From positions 6,388,001 to 6,452,000 of the forward strand of contig NC_092341.1 in NCBI RefSeq assembly GCF_046630445.1: 64,000 nucleotides of DNA, in the 5' to 3' direction. Below the pieces are notes generated by a model that worked only from the letters and a program-made list of their open reading frames with translations, did not search any database and was not told where the DNA came from. The stretch comes from Rutidosis leptorrhynchoides (Eukaryota; Streptophyta; Magnoliopsida; Asterales; Asteraceae). This document shows, in pieces, positions 11,288-23,498 of this stretch (the stretch's first letter is position 1; each line of letters begins with the position of its first letter). A program made the translations under genes and the position numbers.

Positions 11288-11809
11288 TTACTACCATCTT
11301 AAGATGATTTTTCGACTATAATAGTTAATGCGTTAGAAGGAACTATTTTTGTGTGTGTACGTGTTTGCACGCTCAAGCATAATTTGTGTAAGATTGTTCA
11401 TTTTATAGAAAGCAAAAACCTATTTTGTAACAAAATTTATGAGATACTAGAATACTCCAATGTATTATGGAGTAGAAATTACTTGTAGTATTTCCAGCCT
11501 GCATTTGTATATTTTTATGAAGTATAGAGTGTCTTATATTTCATACTTACAATTTACTATATAACTTCGTAATGAAATTTTTTTATATGATCGCTAAAAC
11601 CAGCAGAACTTAAAATACTTTACTTGTACATGGGTATTATGGAATTCATGGCTATATATCCACTTGGGATTACACAAAACTTTAGAAGTCCATCTATTTA
11701 TTTTTTATTTTTTATTTTTTATTTTTTTTATTTTTGCTATAGGGAACTTTTTTTGTTAACAAATTTATATATACTAAGCTAAACGTGACAGTTACAAGAA
11801 TCTAGATTT
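11288..11809. other. Intergenic, no gene seen
   Basis: AT-rich sequence with a T-rich (ATTTTTT)n tract at about 11699-11745. I see no ORF, RNA gene or element ends. Confidence 0.5.
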
Positions 11810-12039
11810 TACTCCTCTTGCTTCTAAGAGGAGTGTGAATGTGTAGAGTCGGAAATCTTGTTTGTAGCTACAGTTTATTATATTTGGCAAGATCGAAATG
11901 CTCGTATGTTTAAAGGCAGGAAGATGTCTATTGTTCAACTATTTGGAAATTTTTATGCTAGTATTAGTTTGAAGTTAACGTCTGTTCGATTTCAACGAGT
12001 TGTGGCAAGTTAAGCAATTAAAGATTGCTTGGAGTATAG

Positions 12040-13138
12040 GTAATTGGCAAAAATACACTTTTTTAAAAACTTTTCAAACAAAATATACTTTTTAAAAAAA
12101 AATTGGCAAAATACACCATCACGGCGACCAAAATTTTGGTCGACCACCTCATAACATGGTCGACCACCTCTTTTTCAAGGTGGTCGACCAACAACTTTCA
12201 AAGGCCTGGTCGACCACAATATAAGATTGGTCGACTATGTGTAGTCGACCATCCTTACATTGTGGTCGACCATTTTTAGTCGACCACCTCATAATCATAT
12301 TGTTGCAGGTACTGTTCGAGAGTAATTATACAATTCTAAATCTCAAATTCTCAAATCACTCTCTACAAATCAAATTCACTTCAGATTTATGATCTATAAT
12401 CTAAACCAAATATTGTTGTTCATCAGGTTACTCAAAAACAGCCTCTCTATTCATCTTCATGTTCGAAGCTTCATCTTCATAAGCTCAAAACTCAAAATAT
12501 TCATTGATGATCTTCAACAAAATCTGAGTTCAGAAAAGTATTTACAGACTAAAACATAACCTTCGTGATTGATCAGGATCAATTAACAACAACAAATCAT
12601 AGCTGAATTTGATCGTGTTCATCGTTCATCATAACGTCATTCCGGTTTAGTCTCCGGAAGAATCTGAGATGATATTGCAAAAAGTAAAAAATGTACAGTT
12701 GATCACTATGATCTAGTGAATCTTTCTGCAAATTGCCAGATCCTAACTTGCTATATTGAGCTTGAATTTCGAAGTCAAAGCTTATAGAAAAAAGTCAACA
12801 GCGAATTATATAAATCAATTGGAGTGATATTTTAATTTTTTAGGTGTTAAAACCTATAAACGAGTGTTTGTTGGATCATTTTGAATATTTTTCATTCAGT
12901 AACAAGTTGCTAATTCGATCAAAATCTTACAGAGTGATGTTTGGAAAAAAAGTGTCGTAGTCGACCAATCTTATATTGTGGTCGACCAGGCCTTTGAAAA
13001 TTGTTGGTCGACTACCTTGAAAAAGAGGTGGTCGACCAAAAATTTGGTCGCCCTGATGGTGTATTTCGCCAATTTTTTTTTGAAAAAATGTATTTTGTTT
13101 GAAAAGTTTGAAAAAAAGTATATCTTGGCCAATTTCCC
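12040..13138. mobile_element. Non-autonomous MULE with about 190-bp inverted ends
   Basis: The first and last roughly 190 bp are inverted copies, about 90% alike by eye (left TAATTGGCAAAAATACAC, right GCCAATTT...). They are flanked by TGGAGTATAG at 12030-12039 and 13139-13148, a 9-10-bp duplication typical of Mutator elements. The duplication lies in the LINE 3' UTR, so the MULE came second. The ends carry GTCGAC palindromes, eight left and four right. The interior has no transposase. Confidence 0.85.
12141..12290. repeat. Cluster of eight GTCGAC palindromes in the MULE end
   Basis: TGGTCGACCA or a close variant recurs eight times in about 150 bp, spaced roughly 12-30 bp. Four more sit in the mirrored end (12957-13040). 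The left end has an extra unit (about 20-25 bp) missing from the right. Confidence 0.85.
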
Positions 13139-13429
13139 TGGAGTATAGCTTAATTGTGACTGGGTTTGGTGTTTGATCCAAATGTCTATATGATGTATTG
13201 GGTTTGTTTCTTGGGTTGCAAAGCACGATTGTAACTCTTGGGCTGATTTGTATCTGTTTTTATTATTTTTAATAGAAGTTTGGGTAACTCTTTACTAAAA
13301 AAATATATTCTATGAACAACTTTAATATAAAACTAAAGAAAATTAATTGCGTACGCATGACAAGATTGTGTGTAAGACAACCGTATATATAAACAGTAAT
13401 TGTAACAATATAATAAACTTAAAAGATAA

Positions 13430-13547
13430 GGGGATGATTCTTACACACACTTTTTTTATCCTCACACACCAATTGAGTATTATTAGAAGAGTAAAATGTT
13501 AAAATAGGTGTGTGAGGATCAAAAAAGTGTGTGTGAGAATCATCCCC
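13430..13547. mobile_element. 118-bp MULE-type MITE with near-perfect hairpin arms
   Basis: Forty-base arms starting GGGGATGATTCT differ by one substitution and one indel as read. The flanks are a perfect 9-bp duplication AAAAGATAA (13421-13429 and 13548-13556). The loop is about 37 bp. Near-identical arms and an intact duplication suggest a recent insertion. Confidence 0.9.
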
Positions 13548-13556
13548 AAAAGATAA

Positions 13557-14183
13557 CCTCTTAAATGTTATCTAGCCCCACCAAACTCATTGTTAAGGTT
13601 CCAAAATTCCAAAAACATTAGAAAAGTGGCCCAAATTTTCTTCACCCATCAACATCTGCTTATAGATAATGCTAACTTAATAAAATTTCATGAAATATAA
13701 CAGAAGCAATGTGGGTCCTGATCCTTTACCAACCAAACTTTAATATTATTAGATTCCTACTTCCTAATCCATTATCTACTCCATGGATAAAGATCCAAGA
13801 TCTTAAAAGCATTTGAAAAGCAAAAGTGATACTTATAAGTGCCAACCTAGTTGAGCATTCAATTATAAAGATATTGACATTTTGGGATATACTATAAGAT
13901 AAGCTTGTAAAAGTGACGAGATATAAACATTAAAAAAAAAAAACTAAATAATATGTATATCATAGTAACAAGTTATACCATACTCATTAACAACTTATAT
14001 TATGATGTGGAACAGTGGAAGCCATTTTTATTATGATGTACAAATCATTTTCCTAATCCTGGAATCACAAACATTGCAAAAACTAAGAACCAATGATCGA
14101 TAACATCATAATAGGCAATATGTAACTACATGAATAGTAAAATATCCTAGAAACCAAGAGAATTGAATACCTTGGTTATCTTT
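13557..14183. other. Intergenic and 3' flank of the carrier gene
   Basis: AT-rich. The part next to 14183 should hold the 3' UTR of the minus-strand carrier gene. No other feature is supported. Confidence 0.45.
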
Positions 14184-15269
14184 TCATTGTATCAGGTCTT
14201 CTTGATTCTTAGTCGAAAGCCGTTTAAGAAGCTCATAAGTTGTTATCATGGTAGTTGCAGACATAGACATCGAAGCCCATCGCGGACCTAAACCTCTATA
14301 AAACGCCATCCATCCACCTTCGCGTACTAAATTTCTCACAGTTTGTCCAACTGTTGGACCTTTCCTCCCATTATTATCATCACTATTATCAAAAACCTGT
14401 AATCTTGTCTTAATTGTATCCAACGGCATTGTAACTAAAGCCGATACACCACCTGCCATAGCTGCACTAACACCTTGAACTGCCATTACAGTTCTTGAAT
14501 CAGGTCTAAGAGCAATCGCACACCCATTTTCATTACTATCATCATCTTTCCTATACACATATGACCCAATTCCACCCCAAACAAGTCTTTGAGAAACAGA
14601 ATACGACGCCCACCAAACTGCATTTGATGGTGCATATGTCATTACTGATATACCAAAACCTCTATATAAACCTCTAGGCCCATCAGTTCTAAGAATTTTT
14701 CTAAAAGCATCGATCCCATTCATATATTTACACGAATTCACCGAACTCGAGAATTTAAATTTGCTGTAATCATTTCCTTGAACCATGAGTCGTTGACTTA
14801 CAACATCAATCGGTGTCCAAACAAGCTGTGCAGCCAATGAGGCGGTTAACCCAGCTGTCGCATTAGCAATTGTAGCAGCAGCAGATTCTGAAAACCCTAA
14901 TTTAACAGTACTATTTCCAACATTACTCTTAGTAATCTCAAGTGCTGTCATGTATAACGCACGAGCTGGAATCGTTCCAATTAATGAAGTCCCAAACCCT
15001 CTATACAAGCCTCGTAAACCTTCAAACCTTAAAATCGGAAAAGCAGTTTTGAAACTCGATAAATGCGAGGAAGAAACTTGCTGTCTGGTTTTCAAAACCA
15101 CTACAGGATAAAGTGTAGCTGATACACCTGAAAACAGCCCTGCACCTAGGAAGAAAAACTTCGTTTTATCGAGCATCTCCCAATCGATTTCTTCTGGTTT
15201 ATGAACGATTTGATTCGATGAAGATTCATCCTCAATAGTACTTAAATTCATATTCTCTTTCGGTTTCAT
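14184..15269 (-). CDS. Mitochondrial carrier (SLC25A44-like), intronless
   Basis: A single open frame of 361 aa with three tandem carrier repeats. The signature positions read YPVVVLKTRQQ (about residue 55, degenerate), TPIDVVSQR (about 152) and MPLDTIKTR (about 282, canonical P-x-D-x-x-K). Each repeat also has the downstream GLRGLYRGF, GPRGLYRGF or GWMAFYRGL motif, and six membrane helices are expected. The layout and the degenerate first repeat fit the plant group related to animal SLC25A44, a branched-chain amino-acid carrier. The substrate of the plant proteins is not established by sequence. It should sit in the inner mitochondrial membrane. The first ATG (15267-15269) is used; a second Met lies six codons in. 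The Asn/Asp-rich loops at about 230 and 295 are atypical low-complexity inserts. No break is seen. Confidence 0.93.
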   Translation of the reverse strand: MKPKENMNLSTIEDESSSNQIVHKPEEIDWEMLDKTKFFFLGAGLFSGVSATLYPVVVLKTRQQVSSSHLSSFKTAFPILRFEGLRGLYRGFGTSLIGTIPARALYMTALEITKSNVGNSTVKLGFSESAAATIANATAGLTASLAAQLVWTPIDVVSQRLMVQGNDYSKFKFSSSVNSCKYMNGIDAFRKILRTDGPRGLYRGFGISVMTYAPSNAVWWASYSVSQRLVWGGIGSYVYRKDDDSNENGCAIALRPDSRTVMAVQGVSAAMAGGVSALVTMPLDTIKTRLQVFDNSDDNNGRKGPTVGQTVRNLVREGGWMAFYRGLGPRWASMSMSATTMITTYELLKRLSTKNQEDLIQ

Positions 15270-15960
15270 ATGATTCCAACAACACTAAAATCACACATTC
15301 AATTATGATTTCACTTACCATATGCTTCTCTCTATAACTAATTACTTTCACCGAATAATCAATTAAAAAACAGCACGTAAACCTAAATCCGGAATCTATA
15401 ACCGTAAATTAACAATCAAGCTAATAATCGGTTAATACAAGTCATATGGATATAACTAAAATTACATCTAATTATATAACCGGTAACATCAATAATTAAA
15501 ATAATAACGGCTAACAGAATAATAAACGAGCTCCTAAATAAATCCTTTACCAAAACCTAATTTTCAGAAAAATCTAATAACGTCTAACATGTTTAAAACT
15601 GTTAGTATTACCGTTAATTTCGTTAATTGCCGTTCCGATGAACAAGTAACGGCTGTTAACGAGATAACGATGTTCGCCGGTGAGGAAAGAATGAATAGAA
15701 TCAGTAATCAGAGTGAGAGATCAGAGAATTGTGAATTTTGATGGCAACGAACGAATACGATGGAAGAGGAGGGAGGCAAGGAGACTAAAAATGGAAAATT
15801 AAATAAAAATGGAAGAAAGAAAACAACCCGCATGTACTGACACGTGTAGGTTGCCGGTAACAGAAACTATTTTTGTCGTCTTCCTCTTACAGTAAAAATT
15901 CAATTAAATTTTTTGCGTAATGGGGAATTCAATAAAAATTCAATTCAATTCAATTTTAAA
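15270..15960 (-). promoter_or_regulatory. Upstream region of the carrier gene
   Basis: About 690 bp up to the MULE target duplication. There is a GA-rich plus-strand stretch (about 15700-15830), i.e. CT-rich in gene orientation, which may be part of the leader. No motif is firm enough to name. Confidence 0.35.
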
Positions 15961-15969
15961 TTAAAAATA

Positions 15970-17353
15970 GAGTTAATTATATCATTAGTCCCTGTAGTTT
16001 ACCCTAAATTATACCGAAAGTCCTTTTCTTTCTAAATATATACCGGTAGTCCCTATGGTTTTAAAATGAACAGTGATGGTCCAAAACCTAATGTCGGTGG
16101 TCCCTATCACTAACAATTGTTAAAAAATTCCGTTAAATTCAATCACATGTCTAATATGCGAGGGTAGAATTGTCATTCTGTCTCATTTATCTCATCAACC
16201 ACCTGCAACTATTTTCATCTTCAATAATGGAGAACCCTAATTATATCTTCACAACATCTAAAATCAAGAAATCTAACCCCCTTCACTATCACTATACTAA
16301 ATTAAACAAATACTTGTACATCATCGTCACCAAAAAAAACTTTGACCTTTGTTCACACTTTCATTGCACCATCTGATTCTCGAACCACATAAGCATAAAA
16401 TCAAACCCTTTTTTAACATAGAAACATAAATAGATCTAGGATTCATCTTCTTTGGACTCAAAGAATTATAACAAAATAATTTTATAACTTCTATGAACAT
16501 AAAGAATCCAAATTCCAAAGCTCCTAAATTACAAAGCTACGACGACGACTAATTATCCGACACCAACGCAAGCTACGATGGTTGACGCCACTTCACCGTC
16601 ATCTGAGAGGTGCGATAACTATAACTACGGTTGATTTTGGTACCAATCGCCGCAAATAACTTGATTTGAAACACGAAAACACAAAATCAATCTTTCATAT
16701 CTCCGTTTTCTCACAACCAACAACTCCGGCTAGATCTAGATCCAAACGGTTCCTGATTTCGGTGACGAACAGTGGCATAAGAATTGTAATCTACACTACC
16801 ACCGTCGATTTAAGGTTTTGGTGGTTGTTTTTTGGGTGTTCTCCGGAAATGAAAATCATCGATGGTAGGTGTTTTCCACAACGTCATGGTTGTCCTTTTA
16901 TATAAATAATTGATTGATAAAAGGCGTGAACTATAAGTAAAAGTTAGAATTTTATGAGTGAGTTACAACTGTTTTTCTCTGCATCATCACCCGTAAGGAT
17001 TAAATCTTCATCGAAAAATGGGAACAATTCTAATTTGTATGTATGAGCTGTTAGGTTTTTAATTTAATTGATTAGTTAGGTTTTTAATTCTAATACATTA
17101 TTTGATTATAGGTGCTATAAAAAATGAAGTGACAGAGTGAAGATTTTAGGGTTTTTGAAAGAGAAAGATTTAATGACTAAAATACCCATCATGTGCAATG
17201 TACGTGTACTTGTTTAATGCCAAAACTGACGTTAGATATGGATCAACGTTGTGCATTTTAAAAACAATATGGACTACCTGTATAATTTTAAAAAGAAAAG
17301 GACTATCTGTATAACTTTGAGGAAACCATAGAGACCAACAGTATAATTAACTC
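15970..17353. mobile_element. MULE-type element with degraded terminal inverted repeats
   Basis: The ends start GAGTTAATTATA and end TATAATTAACTC. The inverted arms extend about 140 bp at roughly 70-75% identity by eye, with AGTCCCT/GTCCTTTTC words. The left target duplication is TTAAAAATA (15961-15969). The right one is TTAAAAA at 17354-17360 plus TA at 21091-21092, because a Helitron sits inside it. There is no transposase; small internal frames look fortuitous. The low arm identity makes it old. Confidence 0.8.
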
Positions 17354-17360
17354 TTAAAAA

Positions 17361-20300
17361 TCTATCTATAATCTATCTATATCTATAATCTATCTATCTA
17401 TCTATCTATCACCTCTTATAAATCGTGAAGGTCCACGTGTCAATTCTTAATTACTCCTTAATCATGAAATCCTATGTGTTAAATCAGTGATTAATCACAA
17501 TTATCCCCAATTTATCAACAAATAATCCACGTATACATCTCAGATCGTGTATCCAAAATCAAGCAGAAGTATTCCCAAAACTTTCATCTCCCTACGGCTC
17601 ATCTCCGATCCATCTACTACAAACCTGATATATTAATTGCTTCAACGTGTCAATAGATGGTTATATGAATTGTGGTAAATCAAATGCAATTGATCTAACA
17701 AAAAACCAAGCCCCATTAGAAGCTTTGATCATCTCTCTTCTATCAGACAATTCAATCATGCTTACAGTCAAAACAAATATGTAAGTAAAGATACATTTTT
17801 AATATCAATTCTTCACAAATGCATTGATGAAATCAATGTGTGTTTTGTTGTAATTCTAAATATTAGGGTTTTAATTTCAGATGAATGCAACAAATTTCTT
17901 CTTTTTTATCTTATCCTTAAATATAATTGCTATACTATGTAAGTTGATTATATTGTTTACAAAGTTGTGATGATGTAACTTCATTAACATTGGTATATGC
18001 ATTGTTCTATCGAATTCATCTTTCTTGAGCAAAAGCAAGCGACAATTATCAACCACTTCATAGCGGTACGTCATTATTATTAGGGTTTATACTACATATT
18101 TTATTTGTTTATAGTAATTGATACATGAAATTAGGGCTAAATTTACAAGCTTATGGTTTGATTGCTTATTAGCTTTTAAAAGATATTATTTATATGTAAC
18201 TGTCAACTGATTTTGTTACCGTCTGAAAGCATCTGAGTTTGGAAGATGCATTGCTTATGTTTCTGGAGGTTGATAGTACAGTCACAAGACTCACAACCAT
18301 GATTTCAACTGATATATAAAGAAAAGGTATGAATATGTACTCATGCATGTCTCTTTGTAAAGATATGAATATGAATGTATAAATCTAAGGTTAGTTCATA
18401 TGGGCAGATGTTTGATTGATTTTGTTGTTTTTAGGATCTTGGGGTAGACGTTAAATAAAATCTATGACACCAAATCAAGGTAACTTATATATTTTATTTA
18501 ACTATGATTATCAATTTTGTAAATGTAAATGTATGTCACAATTGTTAGTATTGATTTGTAGATTGAGAGTTACGGGCTTCCATGACGTATTACTTAGATT
18601 CCTATATTTGCTCTTGGACGTGCTCAAGTTTTTTTTTAACTTATATGCATATTCTGCACATTACAATGAATCTCAAAGTTCCTACCTACCGCTCAACAGG
18701 TTTAGCTTCTTAATATGCTTTCTTTTGTTATTCATACAAAAACTACCATACCCATTTCACAAATTATATGATCATTTGTAACAAAAAAGTGTAGCACCGA
18801 GTTTGAGATTCATCTTTTCAATACGGAGAAGTGGAAATTAGTTTTAAATCATACATATTTTTATTGGATTGCTTATAATCCACTATATGTGACAGAGTAT
18901 GACGCCTCTGCTCACACTATTAGTTCTCTGTAGGATGTGTTTTGGTAGACTCTCAAACAGTTAGCGGTAGAGGTTCTTTGTAATTGCATGTAAGGCGGTT
19001 AGGAAACCTGCCAAATTGGCTTTGGGTCAAAATCCATAACTCTATTACTTGGGAGGGCATGGGTTGGGTTGACCCAGAACATTTTGTTTGTCACTCGAAG
19101 TTCTTCATAGATAGTTAACTGTATCAAATGCTATAGTAAGTTTGACATCAAAGTAAATGTTCTTCCTGTTTACCTTCAAGGTTCTGTTACTTTTTAAGCT
19201 ATTTTTCATTACCCATTTGCTAAGGCATACATTTTTAAACTAAAAAAAAAAAGCAATTCCTAAGTGAGATATTAGGACGGTTGATATATGTAATAGGTGT
19301 ACAACTACTGTAACTAAAATTTTGCAATTCATTCCCGAATCATTTATAATGTATTTTCTGGCCTTCTCTAAACATTATTTTTTATAAATTGTCAACAGAA
19401 TCTACCCATTCACAAGTAAATCGGTCGACATTGCCGTCTTTAGTTATCAAGTGAAATGGAGTACTAAAATTCGATTAAGAGCCACTCTATCAAAATAGAG
19501 GTTGCTATAATATTAACGGGAACAAGTCAATATTGTATTGCTCTAAAATTAGAGGTGCCACATATTTTGAGTTGACCGGTGGACTTTTTTATCCAAAGCT
19601 TTATGTTTTTTGTACTATTGACTTGTCAATACAAATTGCATTGCTATAATAATATAAGGATCATGATTACACATTCATGGAAGTAATGAGAGTAATGTTA
19701 CACGGTGCAAGTTTGTTACGACAAAAAAAGACACATTGCTATATAGACTGGTTGTTTCCCTAATTTAGTTACTTAGCCAATGGTAGTGTTGCGTTAGTAG
19801 TGTTACATGGGCAGTACTCATGTATATATTTTTAAATTTGTGAAATCTCAGTATATATTTGTCGTTTTTCAGGAATTCCAGTATACATATGTAGATTCTA
19901 CTTTATTTATTAACAATATTTTTGATAGAGCTATATCTTATTTATCTTTTTAGGCATTCAAGTTGAATATGTTAACTTTTGATGTGAAGTTGTAAAGCTA
20001 AACTGTGGGCAGTGGTTATCAAATGGATCAAAACGAAAGCATAGTAGTTAAAGCTCGAAAAATGGGCTCCAGACAGAATCTGAATGGCTATCAAGATGGG
20101 TCAAACATGTTATGTTCTGATTATACAGGCACGCTTAAATGCCTGAGGGCAAAAACCATAACATTTATCATCGTCAAAGAGTTATTGCAATGGTGCATCA
20201 GAGTTTCCTTAAACTGGTACGTATACTATACAAAAATATGCAAATTAATCCATAGTTTTATCATACATCTGATTCAAATTCATAGTCAAATTCTAATCAA

Positions 20301-21090
20301 GGTATTGACCACGATAGATGTGGGTATGATACTATGAACATGGATTAATCAATGTAAAAGGAATGGTTTCAACCAATTTTTAAGAAAGCATAATTTAATA
20401 TCACATTTCGCCACATATAGTAGTCAATATACACAAATTTCAATTATAACATGTATATATTTTTTTTTATCGATGTGCATGTATGTATCAATATGTATTA
20501 GCAGGTATAAACAAAGGGTATGAAATTATCAATCTGTATGCATCAATATGTATAGTCAAGATTTATGAAGCCCAAATGGTTTAACAAGGCTATCATATTA
20601 TTCATTTTTTATTGCACTCTGAAACTTCACTTACACTTGTATATTCTTTGTGGGTCGAAATGTGTTCAGCGCAAATGGATGCTCAACTTCTGGAGTAGCT
20701 CAACTAGCATTGGTGAAATGAACACATATATGTAGAGTGTAATTTCTTATTCATAATAACGGTTACAAACTTTTAATTGGTTCAAGTTGAACATGTTGTA
20801 GACAAATTTCTATACGAGTTTCTTAGTTCATTTACATACTTTGACCAATTTAGACAACTGACCTATTTGAATAACACCATTTTGTTTTACTTATGTTTGT
20901 ACATTGTCACACCAACAATCTACGAAATATAATGCCTTGATCTCAATAGTGCAGCTTCACTAATGAATGGTAGTCATTGTAATTGTGTAATACAAATAAT
21001 CGTTACCAGTGATAACGCATTCGGTACCAATGATAACGCATTCAAATACTTTTTTTAGTTGCCGTGCAACGCACGGGCTCTTAAATCTAG
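17361..21090 (+). mobile_element. Non-autonomous Helitron inside the MULE's target duplication
   Basis: The left end is TCTATCTATAATC after an A. The right end has the hairpin CCGTGC-AAC-GCACGG (21062-21076), a short spacer and CTAG before T. The 3' end is almost identical to that of the Helitron ending at 10687, so both belong to one family. Removing 17361-21090 restores the 9-bp duplication TTAAAAATA exactly, which fixes both ends. About 3.7 kb, no Rep-helicase. I recognise no captured gene in the interior. Confidence 0.88.
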
Positions 21091-21558
21091 TAAATTATAA
21101 ATTGTGAACTACTCCGTATATGTCAGAATCTATACCGGTACTAGAGGTGTCTTTTAGGCTTTTATCATAGGTAAGATAAGTAATCGCATAGTCTTAAATT
21201 TAGAAGGGTTTAAAATTTTAAATATATAAATATTTTTGTTTAATATATTTAATTAAATCAAATAAAAAATTGTCAATTAAAGTTAAAATACCTTATTTTT
21301 AATAGTTAAATACAATGTAAGTAAATAAATAGATAAATTGGATTATTATTTTTTTATGCGTAGTAAAAAATTTTAACGTATATATGGGCACATTTTTATT
21401 TTCGTCTAGGGCCTTTAAATTGTTGAGACGACTGTGCCGGTACCGAAATATCATAGTAACCGTATCGGTATATGTTTCTAATTTACACTAAAATTGGTAT
21501 GAGTACTATACCGATTCGGTACTGATAAGAAAACTGAGGTACAAAATAAAAGGACGAA

Positions 21559-22096
21559 GTATTAGTAACTATGGTCCATATTAGAAAATAAAAAATATAA
21601 CGGAAAAAATTCACTACTTTTTCACATTGAAGGAAAAAACAGTAACTTAGATTGTTCTGCTAGTCCATTTACATTCTTACTTAATGGACAAATCTTCGTT
21701 TATCTTTCATTACCCATGACCCTAGTGTGTCACTGCAATTGCGGTTAATTCGTTATCATTGGATAAGTTATTAGGAATATGACAGAACGGAAGACTAAGG
21801 AAAGAAAGAAGAATGCAACAAAATGCAGGCACATTCGATAGATATTATATGGAAGATGAATACTCATAACCACTGAATTAGATATACAATATGTGCATAT
21901 TAATTAATTAACAACTATACACAAATTAAAGGGTTAGTTTAGCTACTTTAATACAGTTAACATCGATCAAGTAAAACTCGATATACATGTAAGATTTTGT
22001 TATTATATGGTATTGGTACCGAAAAACCGGTAACAAAACTGATACCAAACCAATATCGATACCGTTAATTCAGTATGTTATTCGGGATAAGGTTTG
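21559..22096 (+). repeat. Direct repeat, left copy
   Basis: It begins GTATTAGTAACTATGGTCC and ends near GGTTTG. It matches 23061-23498 over its length except for a block of about 120 bp (about 21702-21830) absent from the right copy. The region is rich in GGTACCG-like words, as is 21120-21540. Nature unknown; it lacks clear TG...CA ends. Confidence 0.7.
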
Positions 22097-22269
22097 CTCT
22101 TTTTTCAGTATCGTACTATGTGGTTCAGTAAGGTGTTAGTATCGATACCATCCCAACAATCCGTAGTATGATGTAAGGAATTTTAAATGTTTCCCGTACG
22201 TAAATGTTGTAATTTGCACATGAGTAATGATATATCCACCAATTTAATTATCTTTATTTTCATCCTACT

Positions 22270-22640
22270 TAATTAATTGCTTTTTTTTTTCTTGACAAAA
22301 AACGTAAACTTTATAAACAATAGAACACTACATCAAACCAATGAAGACCTAACACGAGATACAACGCAGAACAAACAAACCAACCAACAAACACAATAAA
22401 AGCTAACAAACCGAGCAAAAACGAACTCAAAACACATCAACCAACTAAACTAAAAACATGCAACGAGACCCAAATAAACTACCAAAGAAAACTACAGATA
22501 GACGAGTAAAAAGCCGAATAACCAACGTGATTTTGTTATTGATAATTATGATCATTACAAGGTATGATATATATATAAATTACAATTACACTTTAATCCC
22601 TCTAATATATACACACATGCACATTTACTTAATGGTCTAA
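22270..22640. other. A-rich stretch between the direct repeats
   Basis: A T-run (22280-22290) followed by about 220 bp of A- and AAC-rich sequence. It may be the 3' tail region of a minus-strand retroposon, but nothing identifies it. No coding sense. Confidence 0.3.
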
Positions 22641-22659
22641 TATTCCACCACAGGATAAA

Positions 22660-23055
22660 TCTTGATGATGACAGTGGCTTGGCGAAAACATCTGTGATTT
22701 GATCATCAGTTGTTATGAACTGAAATGATAGCTTCTGTTGTGCGTCTCTATCTCAAACAAAGTGGAAATTCACTTCTACATGCTTTGTACGTGCATGAAA
22801 GAGTGGATTTGCTGATAAGTACGTGGCACTGATTATCACACCACAAAGTAGGAATCTTTTTAATTGACACTCGAAGCTCACACAATAAATCTTGTAACCA
22901 TGTAAGTTCAGCAACAGTGTCAGCTAAAGCATTGTATCCAGATTCTGTTGACGATTGAGATACAATCATTTGTTTACGAGTAGACCATGATATAAGGTTT
23001 GATCCCAAAGACATAGCATATCCCAAATTAATCTCCGAATAACGAATTTTGCAAC
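22660..23055 (-). mobile_element. Ty1/copia relic, RNase H fragment
   Basis: Minus-strand translation shows SLGSNLISWSTRKQMIVSQS followed by [20 protein letters not shown], the RNase H end of copia pol. Only this short part of pol survives. It is broken and clearly old. It abuts the right direct repeat at 23061. Confidence 0.8.
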
Positions 23056-23060
23056 CTTGG

Positions 23061-23498
23061 GTATTAGTAACTATGGTCCATATTAGGAAAAAATATTACG
23101 GAATCAAATTTACTATTTTTCACATTGCAGGAAAAAACATATAACTTGAAAACATACAACTTGATTGTTCTAGTCCTTTTGCTTTCTTTATTACTTAATA
23201 GACAAATATTCGCTTGTCACATTCGAGAGATATGAGATATTATGTGGTGGATGAATACTTATAACCACTAAATTAGATATTCAATTTGTGCAAATGAGGT
23301 AACAACAATTGTACGCAAATTAAAGAGTTAGTTTAGCTACTTAAATACAGTAGTTTTGAGCTAACATCGACCAAGTAAAGTTCGATCGATATACATGAAA
23401 GATTTCGGTATTATATGGTATTGGTACCGAAAAATCGGTAAAGATACTAATACCAAACCGGTACCGTTAATTTACTATAGTAATCGGGAAAGGGTTTG
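23061..23498 (+). repeat. Direct repeat, right copy
   Basis: Second copy of the unit at 21559-22096, same orientation, with scattered differences. The two copies flank the copia relic and the A-rich stretch, about 960 bp apart. Confidence 0.7.

Larger units (their letters stand above)
11810..13305 (+). pseudogene. LINE 3' remnant, split by a MULE
   Basis: At 11862-12008 the frame VATVYYIWQDRNARMFKG ... SLKLTSVRF matches the very C-terminus of plant LINE ORF2 (the intact LINE here has FAATVYFVWQERNRRVFKKG). A stop and a 3' UTR follow. The UTR is cut at 12039 by the MULE and resumes at 13149, ending at a short A tail (about 13299-13305). The upstream part (11814-11860) is in another frame with stops. 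It is a 5'-truncated, dead copy. Confidence 0.75.

Noticed and set aside
12927-13226. 99-aa minus-strand frame in the MULE right end
   Set aside because: It runs through the inverted repeat into the LINE 3' UTR, with no conserved domain.
16170-16905. Small frames inside the 15970-17353 MULE
   Set aside because: No transposase motif; length and composition are as expected by chance.
20005-20337. 110-aa frame in the second Helitron
   Set aside because: No recognisable domain and no splice context; not called as a captured gene.
21559-23498. Direct repeats as the two LTRs of the copia relic
   Set aside because: No TG...CA ends or target duplication, and the RNase H fragment abuts the wrong copy for its orientation.
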